Assembly: GCA_035517515.1 (NCBI GenBank)
Contig: DATIYQ010000262.1
Span: forward strand, 1-21,870
Length of the DNA: 21,870 nt
Source of the DNA: JOPF136 sp035517515
GTDB lineage: Bacteria > Acidobacteriota > Terriglobia > Acidiferrales > UBA7541
Reading direction: 5' to 3'
Shown here: in pieces, positions 15,095 to 21,745 of the stretch
Position numbering within the stretch: the stretch's first letter is position 1
Layout: each line of letters starts with the position of its first letter
Position numbers and translations under genes: made by a program
The notes under the pieces: model-generated
What the model was told of the DNA's origin: nothing
What the model saw: the letters and a program-made list of their open reading frames with translations, nothing else
Database searches by the model: none

Positions 15095-15153
15095 CTCGGC
15101 GAATATTCTAGCGCATCCTCCTGAAAGGCCCGGAGTGAAGCGGTGATTTTGCC

Positions 15154-15162
15154 CGCAAGATT
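15154..15162 (+). promoter_or_regulatory. Candidate Ada-binding box upstream of ada
   Basis: CGCAAGATT lies 41-49 bases upstream of the ada ATG. From memory, the E. coli ada operator contains AAAGCGCAAGATTG, so nine consecutive bases are shared. It sits in the 108-bp divergent gap with the antiporter gene, the right position for autoregulation. Short matches can be chance. Confidence 0.35.
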
Positions 15163-15202
15163 CGGATAGCCATGCGCCCCGGCGGCGGCGTACTGTGAGC
15201 AC

Positions 15203-16345
15203 ATGAACGCTTCGCTCCAAGCCAGGCAAGCATCCGCGGCGCCGCGGACTCGTGGCTCCGGTGGCGCGCGCCGCTGGTGGCGGGCCGTGGCCTCGCGCGA
15301 CGCGGCCTACGACGGGGTTTTCGTGTTTGCGGTACGCACCACCGGGATTTATTGCCGGCCAAGTTGCCCGGCGCGGCGTCCGGCGCAGCGCAACGTCGCA
15401 TTTTTTATGTCTCCCGGAGAAGCGCTACGGCAGGGTTTCCGACCGTGCGGGCGCTGCCTGGGCCGCAAGGCTGAGCTGAGCGCAGCGGAACGCGGATTGA
15501 TTCAGCGCCTGTGCCGCGCAATCGAGCGGGATGTCGAATCGGGCGGCTTGGTGGATGATTCCGCCGACAACGGCAGGCCAACACTTTCCACGCTCGCGGT
15601 CCGCAGCGGTTTGGGGCCGTTTCGCCTGCACCGGCTGTTCCGCCGGGTGCTGGGGATTACGCCCCGCCAGTATGCGGATGCGATACGGCTCCGGCAGTTC
15701 AAGCGGAGCCTGCGAAAAGGAGGAACTGTGACGTCCGCTCTCTATGATGCCGGGTACGGCTCTTCGAGCCGGCTGTACGAACGTGCCGCCGCACAACTGG
15801 GCATGACTCCGGGCAGCTACCTGCGCGGCGCGCCCGGCCTGAGTATCCGTTATGCGCTGGTGAACTCGCCTTTGGGACGGCTGCTGGTGGGCGCCACGGA
15901 GCGCGGTGTCTGCGCCGTCATGCTGGGGAAACCGGATGCAGAACTGGTCCGTGAGCTGGCGCACGATTTCCCGCGGGCGGAGTTGCGCAAAGATCCGCAG
16001 GGGGTCGGGGCCTGGGCTCGCGGGGTGGTGGAGCGCATCCGCGCGCTGCCCTCTGCCGCGGAAGTCCCGCTGGACATCCGTGGCACGGCCTTCCAGCGGC
16101 GGGTGTGGGAGGAGTTGCAGCGCATCCCCGCGGGGCAGACACGCACCTATTCGGAGATCGCCCGGCGAATCGGCCGGCCGGAGTCGGTGCGCGCGGTGGC
16201 GCGCGCCTGCGCCACCAATTCCATTTCCGTGGTGGTTCCGTGCCACCGCGTGGTCGGGAAAAACGGAAGCCTCACCGGCTATCGCTGGGGCCTGGAGCGG
16301 AAGCGCGCGCTGCTGGAAGCGGAAAGAGGCGCGGCGCGCGTTTAG
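15203..16345 (+). CDS. ada: Ada: methylphosphotriester-sensing activator and O6-methylguanine-DNA methyltransferase
   Basis: This 380-residue protein carries all three Ada parts. The zinc-bound methyl-acceptor domain has C51, C55, C82 and C85, the same spacing as E. coli C38, C42, C69 and C72, in GIYCRPSCPARRPAQRN and FRPCGRCLGRK. The AraC-type helix-turn-helix region spans about residues 130-210 (LAVRSGLGPFRLHRLFRRVLGITPRQY, SALYDAGYGSSSRLYERA). The methyltransferase domain ends with the active-site C347 in VVPCHRVVGKNGSLTGYRWGLERK, preceded by GTAFQRRVWEELQRIPAGQTRTYSEIA. It repairs O6-methylguanine and, once methylated at the N-terminal Cys, activates the adaptive response to alkylation. 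The N-terminus is about 13 residues longer than in E. coli. A plausible own operator lies upstream. The gene converges on the Lol-like cluster with 145 bp between. Confidence 0.97.
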   Translation: MNASLQARQASAAPRTRGSGGARRWWRAVASRDAAYDGVFVFAVRTTGIYCRPSCPARRPAQRNVAFFMSPGEALRQGFRPCGRCLGRKAELSAAERGLIQRLCRAIERDVESGGLVDDSADNGRPTLSTLAVRSGLGPFRLHRLFRRVLGITPRQYADAIRLRQFKRSLRKGGTVTSALYDAGYGSSSRLYERAAAQLGMTPGSYLRGAPGLSIRYALVNSPLGRLLVGATERGVCAVMLGKPDAELVRELAHDFPRAELRKDPQGVGAWARGVVERIRALPSAAEVPLDIRGTAFQRRVWEELQRIPAGQTRTYSEIARRIGRPESVRAVARACATNSISVVVPCHRVVGKNGSLTGYRWGLERKRALLEAERGAARV

Positions 16346-16413
16346 CCGGAATTTCTCACCACGCTGCGCATCTTCATCCGTAGATCCGTGCCACTGCGGC
16401 GCTGAGCGGCCAT

Positions 16414-16454
16414 GGTAGCGCCGGCGCCGGCCTTGGAACGCGGCAGCCGGTTCC
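16414..16454. repeat. Tandem palindromes in the ada/lolA-like convergent gap
   Basis: GCCGGCGCCGGC (16420-16431) is a perfect 12-bp palindrome headed by GTAGCGCC, like the element at 5024. It is followed at once by GGAAC-g-CGG-CAG-CCG-GTTCC (16435-16454), an 8-bp stem with one bulge. No T-run follows. The rest of the gap 16346-16490 shows nothing else. Confidence 0.45.
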
Positions 16455-16490
16455 GGCGACTTTCGTGGCTTCCCGGTGTGTTTTCAGATT

Positions 16491-17216
16491 TCAGGACGCG
16501 GCCTGTGGTTTGACCACGGTCACGTCTTTCGGCCAGCGCGGTTTGAAATCGTTGTCGGCGAGTTTGGCGTTGGTGACGATATTACGGTAGCGGATGATGA
16601 TGTAATCTCCGGAGCCGGTTTCGAAGAGCTTCTGCTGGATGGAAAGCCAGTTGGTGGTGTCTACCCACAACTGGATGCGGGCGATCTGATTGCGGAATTT
16701 CTCGTCCTTGGGAACCAGTTCCAGCACCACGGTCTTGTGATTTTCCACGCTCTCTTCGCCGAGCACGGTCACCAGATACTGCTTCCGCAGAGAGTTGCCG
16801 GAAGAACCCAGCCCGAGGGACAAAAGCGAATCCGCCAGGCCGGCGTGTTTTCCCAGGTCATATTCTTCCACCCGCTTGGCCTTGGGCAGGTAGTGCCACA
16901 CCTTGTCGCCGTTACGCAGGATGGTGCGCTGGTCCGGCTTGGTCAGCTCGATGCGCATCTTTCCATCGGAACGCAGAAAGAACCGGCCGGATTCCGTGGA
17001 GCGGTCGTCCACGGCCACGGTCACCGTGGTGCGTTCCACATCTGCGGTCAGGGTGCGGAAATTCTTTGAGGCGCCATCCAGTTCGCGCTGTACGGCATCC
17101 AGGGTCCATTTGGTGTGGGATTGTGCGTTCGCCGGAAGGCCCGGGGCGCCCAAGCCAATGGCCGCGAGGGCCACGGCCAGCAAACCGGTGATCCGAATGA
17201 CCCTCCGGGGGCGCAT
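16491..17216 (-). CDS. LolA-like periplasmic lipoprotein carrier protein
   Basis: The product (241 residues from ATG 17216) has a signal peptide (RPRRVIRITGLLAVALAAIGLGAP ending PANA-Q) and a LolA half-barrel: a helix with TLDAVQRELDGASKNFRTLTADVER, then strands GRFFLRSDGKMRIELTKPD, QRTILRNGDKVWHYLPKAKRVEEYDLG, KTVVLELVPKD, IQLWVDTTNWLSIQQKLFE and DYIIIRYRNI. The pattern of R/K-G-K-M-R-I-E followed by DGxxVWxYxPxxxxVE is diagnostic of COG2834 LolA-type carriers, which move lipoproteins across the periplasm. A GTG at 17258 with AGGA about 10 bases upstream would add 14 residues. It is the last gene of a co-directional cluster with an ABC exporter and a LolB-like lipoprotein, which strongly supports a Lol-like role. 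Confidence 0.85.
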   Translation of the reverse strand: MRPRRVIRITGLLAVALAAIGLGAPGLPANAQSHTKWTLDAVQRELDGASKNFRTLTADVERTTVTVAVDDRSTESGRFFLRSDGKMRIELTKPDQRTILRNGDKVWHYLPKAKRVEEYDLGKHAGLADSLLSLGLGSSGNSLRKQYLVTVLGEESVENHKTVVLELVPKDEKFRNQIARIQLWVDTTNWLSIQQKLFETGSGDYIIIRYRNIVTNAKLADNDFKPRWPKDVTVVKPQAAS

Positions 17217-17311
17217 TCCGGCTCTGCATTTGGGCACACCGCTAGGAGATTTCTTCACCGGGGGCTCATCCTACCACAGGAGATTCGCAGCGCCGGAAGC
17301 CATTCCGGGCT

Positions 17312-17701
17312 TTATTGCTGCACCGAGACTTCGTAGTAAAGCACGCCGCCATCTCCGGCGAGCACCGGTTCCATGCGCAGAATCTGGAACGGCCGGTCCT
17401 TCAGGGGAACGGCGCTGCGCTGGAGCAGGGAGTGAGCTTTCTCCTGCAATTGCGGGGAGGCGGGCGGAGGGGCCAGCAGGGCCGCGTTGACCCGGCAGTG
17501 GAACAAGCGCGGGTTTGCGGAATCAGCCTGGCAGGGCACGGCTGCCACGGTGGCCGCGGGCGTGCCCGATTCCGCCTGGTCATGAAACCACTGACGCGGA
17601 GAGAGAAACACAAAGGCCACGATCCCCAGCACGATGAAATCGTAGGGCAGCGTGCCACGCTCGAAGTTCCAGAAGAAGATGCGGCCCAGGAACTTGCGCA
17701 T
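17312..17701 (-). CDS. Small single-pass membrane protein with periplasmic domain, unknown
   Basis: I do not recognise a named family for these 129 residues. The N-terminus is basic and aromatic (MRKFLGRIFFWNFERG), followed by one membrane helix (YDFIVLGIVAFVFLSP, ~20-35). About 95 residues outside the membrane follow, with two cysteines (AVPCQADSANPRLFHCRV) that could form a disulphide, and a strand-rich end (FQILRMEPVLAGDGGVLYYEVSVQ). GGAGG lies six bases before ATG 17701. The ABC ATPase stop codon ends one base upstream of this ATG, so translation is almost certainly coupled and the protein probably works with the transporter. A hairpin CCGGAA-GCCA-TTCCGG (17293-17308) lies just after its stop, before the LolA-like gene. 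Confidence 0.75.
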   Translation of the reverse strand: MRKFLGRIFFWNFERGTLPYDFIVLGIVAFVFLSPRQWFHDQAESGTPAATVAAVPCQADSANPRLFHCRVNAALLAPPPASPQLQEKAHSLLQRSAVPLKDRPFQILRMEPVLAGDGGVLYYEVSVQQ

Positions 17702-17702
17702 G

Positions 17703-18386
17703 TCAGGCCTCCACCGCGCCATCCACGATCTGGCCATCACGCATGTGCACGATCCGATTGCCGTAAGCGGCGGCCTCCGGATTATGAGTAATCATCACCA
17801 CGGTCTGACCCAGGTCGCGGTTCAACTGCCGCAGCATGCCCAGCACCAGGTCGGAATTCTTGGTGTCCAGGCTGCCCGTGGGTTCATCGGCCAGCAGGAT
17901 TTTTGGCTCGTTGATGATTGCCCGGGCAATGGCTACGCGCTGTTGCTCGCCCCCGGATAGCTCCGAGGGTTTGTGGTGCAGGCGCTCAGAGAGGCCCAGC
18001 AGGCTGGTGACCACTTGAAAGCGGTGCGGATCGAAGCCGTTCCCGTGGATGTGCTGCGCCAGGGCGATATTGCCGCGCGCATCGAGCGCCGGAAGCAGGT
18101 TAAATCGCTGGAAGACGAATCCCACTTTGCTGCGGCGCAATTTGGTGCGCTCGGCATCGCCCATCGCGGTCAGGTCGTTTCCATCCACCAGCACGCGCCC
18201 GCGCGTGGCCTGGGCCAGGCCGCCGATCACATGCAGCAGCGTGGACTTACCGCAGCCGGAGGGTCCCATCACGGAGACAAACTCGCCGGGAAACACATCC
18301 AGCGTCACGCCCTGCAAGGCCGGGACTTCGACCTTGCCGGTGTGATAGACCTTCCAGAGCTGTTCTGTCTTGAGCAGCGCTTCCAC
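17703..18386 (-). CDS. ABC transporter ATP-binding protein, LolD/MacB type
   Basis: This 227-residue ATPase has every active motif: Walker A GPSGCGKST (41-49), Q-loop Q93, signature LSGGEQQ (143-149), Walker B ILLADEP (163-169) and switch H201 in MITHNP. Length and the LADEPTGSLDTKN element place it in the LolD/MacB/FtsE class that powers mechanotransmission-type exporters rather than importers. The start is a GTG (18386) with a weak ribosome site (AAGG ~14 bases off). It probably pairs with the permease encoded 155 bp upstream. That gap contains a likely promoter, so the ATPase and its downstream genes may also be transcribed separately. Confidence 0.93.
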   Translation of the reverse strand: MEALLKTEQLWKVYHTGKVEVPALQGVTLDVFPGEFVSVMGPSGCGKSTLLHVIGGLAQATRGRVLVDGNDLTAMGDAERTKLRRSKVGFVFQRFNLLPALDARGNIALAQHIHGNGFDPHRFQVVTSLLGLSERLHHKPSELSGGEQQRVAIARAIINEPKILLADEPTGSLDTKNSDLVLGMLRQLNRDLGQTVVMITHNPEAAAYGNRIVHMRDGQIVDGAVEA

Positions 18387-18425
18387 GGGGCACCGCGGGC
18401 CTTCAACCCCCTGCGGGTCTTAGCT

Positions 18426-18454
18426 ATTATAGTCAGGTTTTTGCTGGATGCTGA
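18426..18454 (-). promoter_or_regulatory. Candidate internal promoter before the ABC ATPase gene
   Basis: A perfect TATAAT lies at 18431-18426 on the minus strand. Seventeen bases upstream is TCAGCA (three of six); 18 bases upstream is TTCAGC. The -10 is strong, the -35 weak. Initiation near 18419 gives a leader of about 33 bases to the GTG start. Confidence 0.5.
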
Positions 18455-18541
18455 AAAAGTCGCCGAACAATTCTTCAAGACCCGCCAAGAGAACTGCGAT
18501 TGTAGTTCAGGTGCCCGCGGCTGCAGCCCGAAGAACGTCGG

Positions 18542-19639
18542 CTATTCGAAGGCCAGCGCCTCCACCGGATCCTTGCGGCAGGCCAGCAGGGCCGGATAGG
18601 CGGCACCCAGCAGGCCTCCCACCAGCGCTATGGCCGCGGCGCGCAGAATCCACCCGGGAGTGATCAGGATGGTGAGATTCGGCCACTTGGCCAGGGCCAG
18701 CGCACGCAACGCAAAGCTCAGGCCGATGCCGCAGGCGCTGCCCAGCAGACACATCAGCGCACCTTCCGAGAGGATGGCTTTGGCGATGTACAGATTCGAG
18801 GCTCCCAGGGATTTGAGGATGCCGATCTGGCGGGTCCGCTCCATGATGGTGGTGTACATGGCGAGAAAAATCACCAGAAAGCCGATGCACACCGCCAGGG
18901 CAATCATCGAGTCAATGAAGGAATTGAGCGCGGGCAGGTCCGTGGCGGTCATCAGCGAAAGATATTCCTTAAGCGGGCGGATTTCGTAGCCCGGCAGGAC
19001 GCTGTGCATCTCCGCCATCACCGATTGGGTATGCTCCGGCCGAGTGCAGCGGATGAAGAACAGGCTGACGCGATCATGGGTGGCGGCGATTTCCTGGAGT
19101 GTCTGCAGGGGCACAAACACCCGGGCCCCTTTGCCGTGCTCTACGACGCCCACCAGATGAAACTGGTGCTCCAGCAGGCGCAGGTTCTCTCCCACCCGCA
19201 CATGATGCGCGGCCGCGTACACGTCGTCCACCACCACATCGTCCGGGCCCACCAGATCGTGCCCCTGGTGAAAGACGAATCCCCCGGAGACGGCGCGGAA
19301 CGTTTCCGGCTCAATGCCGTAAATGATCTCCAGGCCGGAAGCATTGAATTGCAGGAGCACCGGGGCCACCGCCTCGACATGGCGCATCGGTTCCAGTTTC
19401 TCGCGCAGCTTGATGGGCATCGGCGCGCTGCTGAAGCCGATCCAGGCGGAGGCGTTGGGTGGTTGGACCATGATGTCCGCGCCCACACCCTCGATGCGCT
19501 TGCCGGTTTCGGTAATCAGCCCGGTGGTCAGGCCCACCACCAGCACCACCACGGTGACCTCCACGGCCACGGCGAGCAGGCACACGGCAGTGCGCGCCGG
19601 CCGGTGGAACACGTTGCGCATCACCATTTCCTTCATCAT
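18542..19639 (-). CDS. ABC transporter permease, MacB/LolC-like (FtsX domain)
   Basis: The 365-residue protein has the MacB/LolCE topology: one helix near the N-terminus (TAVCLLAVAVEVTVVVLVVG, ~18-40), a periplasmic domain of ~210 residues, and three C-terminal helices with the FtsX signature (MIALAVCIGFLVIFLAMYTTIMERTRQIGILKSLGAS). The periplasmic domain includes GVGADIMVQPPNASAWIGFSSAPMPIK. The coupling-helix ERTRQIGILKSLGAS and the terminal YPALLACRKDPVEALAFE are typical. ATG 19639 overlaps the stop of the upstream lipoprotein gene (ATGATG, four-base overlap), so the two are coupled. Only one permease is encoded, implying a homodimer (as in LolF-type or MacB systems, not LolC+LolE). It extrudes or transfers hydrophobic cargo; the lipoprotein context favours a Lol-like function. 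A MacB-like efflux role cannot be excluded. Confidence 0.88.
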   Translation of the reverse strand: MMKEMVMRNVFHRPARTAVCLLAVAVEVTVVVLVVGLTTGLITETGKRIEGVGADIMVQPPNASAWIGFSSAPMPIKLREKLEPMRHVEAVAPVLLQFNASGLEIIYGIEPETFRAVSGGFVFHQGHDLVGPDDVVVDDVYAAAHHVRVGENLRLLEHQFHLVGVVEHGKGARVFVPLQTLQEIAATHDRVSLFFIRCTRPEHTQSVMAEMHSVLPGYEIRPLKEYLSLMTATDLPALNSFIDSMIALAVCIGFLVIFLAMYTTIMERTRQIGILKSLGASNLYIAKAILSEGALMCLLGSACGIGLSFALRALALAKWPNLTILITPGWILRAAAIALVGGLLGAAYPALLACRKDPVEALAFE

Positions 19640-20502
19640 GGGCGTGCGCTCCCCGGCGAATCCGGCGGTTCCTCCCCGATGCGCACCAGTTCCGTGCCCG
19701 GCGGTTGTTCCAGGTGGAAGCGGTCTGCGGCAATTTCTCCGTTCAGCGTTACGGAGAGGACGTGCAGGTCCAGGCGGTAGTCGTTGTGCGGCCGATCCAA
19801 CTTGATTTCCTGCGGGAAGCGGGAGCCACCCGCTTCCGCCAGCCAATCCGAATACTGAATGATGGACACCAGGCGGCCTCCGGTCTCGAAGAATTCCAGG
19901 CGCGCCAGGCTCAGGTCCGTGCGGTCAAACCACAGCCGCCGCTCGATCTCCGGATGCTCGCCCCGCCGGGCGACGGTCAGGGTGTAGTAGCGGGCCGGGC
20001 CCTCCTGCTCCTCGGCGAACAGCAGCAGGGCTCCCTCCGGTAGCGGCGGCCAAAAGACCGCATCCAGGATGTGTTGCGGGCGCAAATTCTCCAGCGGTTT
20101 TTTGGCCGGACGCTCAGCACGCGCCGGGCCCACGATAAATTTCCCCTTGGGCGGGATAAAGATGCGAAATGTCTCCCCGTCGCTGACCATATCGAAGATG
20201 GTGGACCCGACCACCGGCGCCTTCCCGATCATGCGCACGTGGCTGGGACTCGAGGCCAGAATGAATCCGTCCACCTTGTGGTAGTCCTCGATGACCCCGC
20301 TGTAGCGCGAACCGGTGTGCGGGGCGAGTTCAACTTTTGCGTTTACGGTGCGGACGGAGCGGCTCAACTCAGCGTAGCGCGCCAGAAGTTCCACTTCGGA
20401 GGCTTCCAGCAGCGGCCGGACTTCCGCTGCGGGCAACTTGGTGGTCGTTTTTACGTGGCACCCCGCCGAAACCAGAAGTGCCGCGAGCACAATCGCCCGC
20501 AT
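19636..20502 (-). CDS. LolB/LolA-fold lipoprotein (DUF4292-like)
   Basis: This 288-residue protein has a short lipoprotein signal MRAIVLAALLVSAGC with C15 as lipid anchor (lipobox VSAGC). The mature part resembles the DUF4292/LolB-type half-barrel: an N-terminal helix (EVELLARYAELSRSVRTVNAKVEL) then strands (VEDYHKVDGFILASS-like pattern, SHVRMIGKAPVVGSTIFDMVSDGETFRIFIPPKGKFIVGPA) and later ERRLWFDRTDLSLARLEFFE, SIIQYSDW, FPQEIKLDRP and YRLDLHVLSVTLNGEI. LolB accepts lipoproteins at the outer membrane from LolA. GAGG precedes the ATG and a strong promoter lies upstream. It heads the cluster and overlaps the permease gene by four bases. Assignment as a functional LolB is inference; the fold call is by pattern. 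Confidence 0.75.
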   Translation of the reverse strand: MRAIVLAALLVSAGCHVKTTTKLPAAEVRPLLEASEVELLARYAELSRSVRTVNAKVELAPHTGSRYSGVIEDYHKVDGFILASSPSHVRMIGKAPVVGSTIFDMVSDGETFRIFIPPKGKFIVGPARAERPAKKPLENLRPQHILDAVFWPPLPEGALLLFAEEQEGPARYYTLTVARRGEHPEIERRLWFDRTDLSLARLEFFETGGRLVSIIQYSDWLAEAGGSRFPQEIKLDRPHNDYRLDLHVLSVTLNGEIAADRFHLEQPPGTELVRIGEEPPDSPGSARP

Positions 20503-20550
20503 GGCCCTCGAACCGCGCAGATGACTCTCCCTGTGTGAGCCCCGTTTTCG

Positions 20551-20579
20551 AGCCTAGCAGCGGCCCAGAAACCTGTCAA
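20551..20579 (-). promoter_or_regulatory. Strong sigma-70-type promoter of the Lol-like cluster
   Basis: On the minus strand a perfect TTGACA (20579-20574) is 17 bases from TAGGCT (20556-20551, three of six). Initiation near 20544 leaves a leader of about 42 bases with GAGG before ATG 20502. This is the best promoter in the window. Confidence 0.6.
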
Positions 20580-20808
20580 ACACGCTCCGGATAGAACGTA
20601 ACCCCTCAAACAGCCGCCAGTTACCGCGGTCCGTGCCGTAATTGCATCATTCCATGGCCCATAAAAAGTACCGGATTTTTCCCCAGCTTGTCCGTGGCCC
20701 TGCCTGGGGCCGCCGAATCGAACGGGATGAAACACAACATCCGCCTGAGAGAGAACGAAGAAAAAGTGGGGAATCGCCCGGGCGGCAAGCAAGGCAAGGA
20801 GGGAGACC
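20580..20808. other. Divergent intergenic region between the Lol-like cluster and the YceI gene
   Basis: The whole gene-free gap is 20503-20808 (306 bp). Besides the cluster promoter it holds an inverted repeat CCCCAG ... CTGGGG (20681-20709, 17-base loop), an A/T-richer patch near 20660-20680, and a purine-rich AAGGAGGGAG ribosome site (20795-20804) for the YceI gene. I see no confident promoter for YceI and no RNA gene. Confidence 0.5.
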
Positions 20809-21636
20809 ATGTTCAGCAAAACAGCAGCATTCGTGATGGCAGCAGGGCTTACCATCTTCGCGGTGACGCCCGCATTCGCAGGCCAGAGGGACTGGAAGGT
20901 GGATCGCAGCCACTCCTACGGGGAAGTCTCGGCAGTGGCGAAGATCAACGAGAGCCCGGTTTCCGTGACGCTCGGCGCGGCCAGCGTGGCCGGCACGCTG
21001 CGGCTCGACCAGCAAAATATCGAGAATTCTTCTTTCGAATTCGACGTGGAGCCGGCGGATGCCCCGGCCGGGGCGGGCAATCATACTGTGCTGCGCTACC
21101 GCTCACGCACCGCGAAACTGACCCGCGACGGAAAACTCCGCGTCAGCGGGCCGCTGACGGTCACTGAGGTGCGGCTGGAAGCGCAACTCGATGGCAATGA
21201 AGGTTACTCAGGCCCGCAATTCAACTCCTTCGTGGTGAAAGAGGCCACTCGCGAGGTGTCGTTTGACCTGGTGCTGCCGGGTGAAGACCCGGTGGATGCT
21301 CACGGAGAGGCCTTCGTCGTGGCGACCGCAGACGCGCAGATCAGCACCGAGGATTTCCCGGAACTGGTGGCGGCCGTGCTCCGCACGAACTGGCCGGCGA
21401 TTTCCAACGATAAGACCTGCGCATCGGCGTCCGCCGGTGGTGAGGACTACTCCGGCTACGCCTGCACGGGTTCTTCAGTGGGGCAGGCGTCCATCTCGCG
21501 GCAGGCCAACTCTTTCAGCGAAGACTACCCCGGTGAGGTTTCCGGCGCGGCCCTGGTGGGCAACAACATCACCCTGGCGTTGCACCTGCGGCTGACGCGT
21601 GAGGGAACAACCTCCCTGGGCGGTGGGGCTGAGTGA
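20809..21636 (+). CDS. Divergent YceI-like secreted protein
   Basis: The 275-residue product has a Sec signal peptide (MFSKTAAFVMAAGLTIFAV, then PAFA-G). It then opens with WKVDRSHSYGEVSAVAKI, the YceI lipocalin-like entry, followed by GTLRLDQQNIENSSFEFDV and the characteristic VLRYRSRTAKLTRDGKLRVSG-PLTVTEVRLEAQL strands. YceI proteins bind isoprenoid-like lipids in the periplasm. The usual central element with the D-x-FF-D motif is absent, and the chain is about 80 residues longer than typical (~190). The extra C-terminal region has a cysteine pair (C204, C219) around SAGGEDYSGYA and then a strand NNITLALHLRLTRE. AAGGAGGGAG precedes the ATG and an intrinsic terminator follows, so this is a single-gene unit at least at its 3' end. 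An unrelated lipocalin-like fold is possible. Confidence 0.7.
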   Translation: MFSKTAAFVMAAGLTIFAVTPAFAGQRDWKVDRSHSYGEVSAVAKINESPVSVTLGAASVAGTLRLDQQNIENSSFEFDVEPADAPAGAGNHTVLRYRSRTAKLTRDGKLRVSGPLTVTEVRLEAQLDGNEGYSGPQFNSFVVKEATREVSFDLVLPGEDPVDAHGEAFVVATADAQISTEDFPELVAAVLRTNWPAISNDKTCASASAGGEDYSGYACTGSSVGQASISRQANSFSEDYPGEVSGAALVGNNITLALHLRLTREGTTSLGGGAE

Positions 21637-21671
21637 CCGCAAACACTCCAGGCGAAGTAATCGCTCCAACG

Positions 21672-21705
21672 CGGGCTTCGGCAATGCCGGAGCCCGTTTT
21701 GTTTT
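21672..21705 (+). terminator. Intrinsic terminator of the YceI-like gene
   Basis: CGGGCTTCGG-CAATG-CCGGAGCCCG is a 10-bp stem (one G-U) with a 5-base loop, followed by TTTTGTTTT. It lies 36 bases after the stop codon. Confidence 0.9.
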
Positions 21706-21745
21706 CCGGCAGGTGACGAAACACCGCGAACTTCATCTGATAGAA

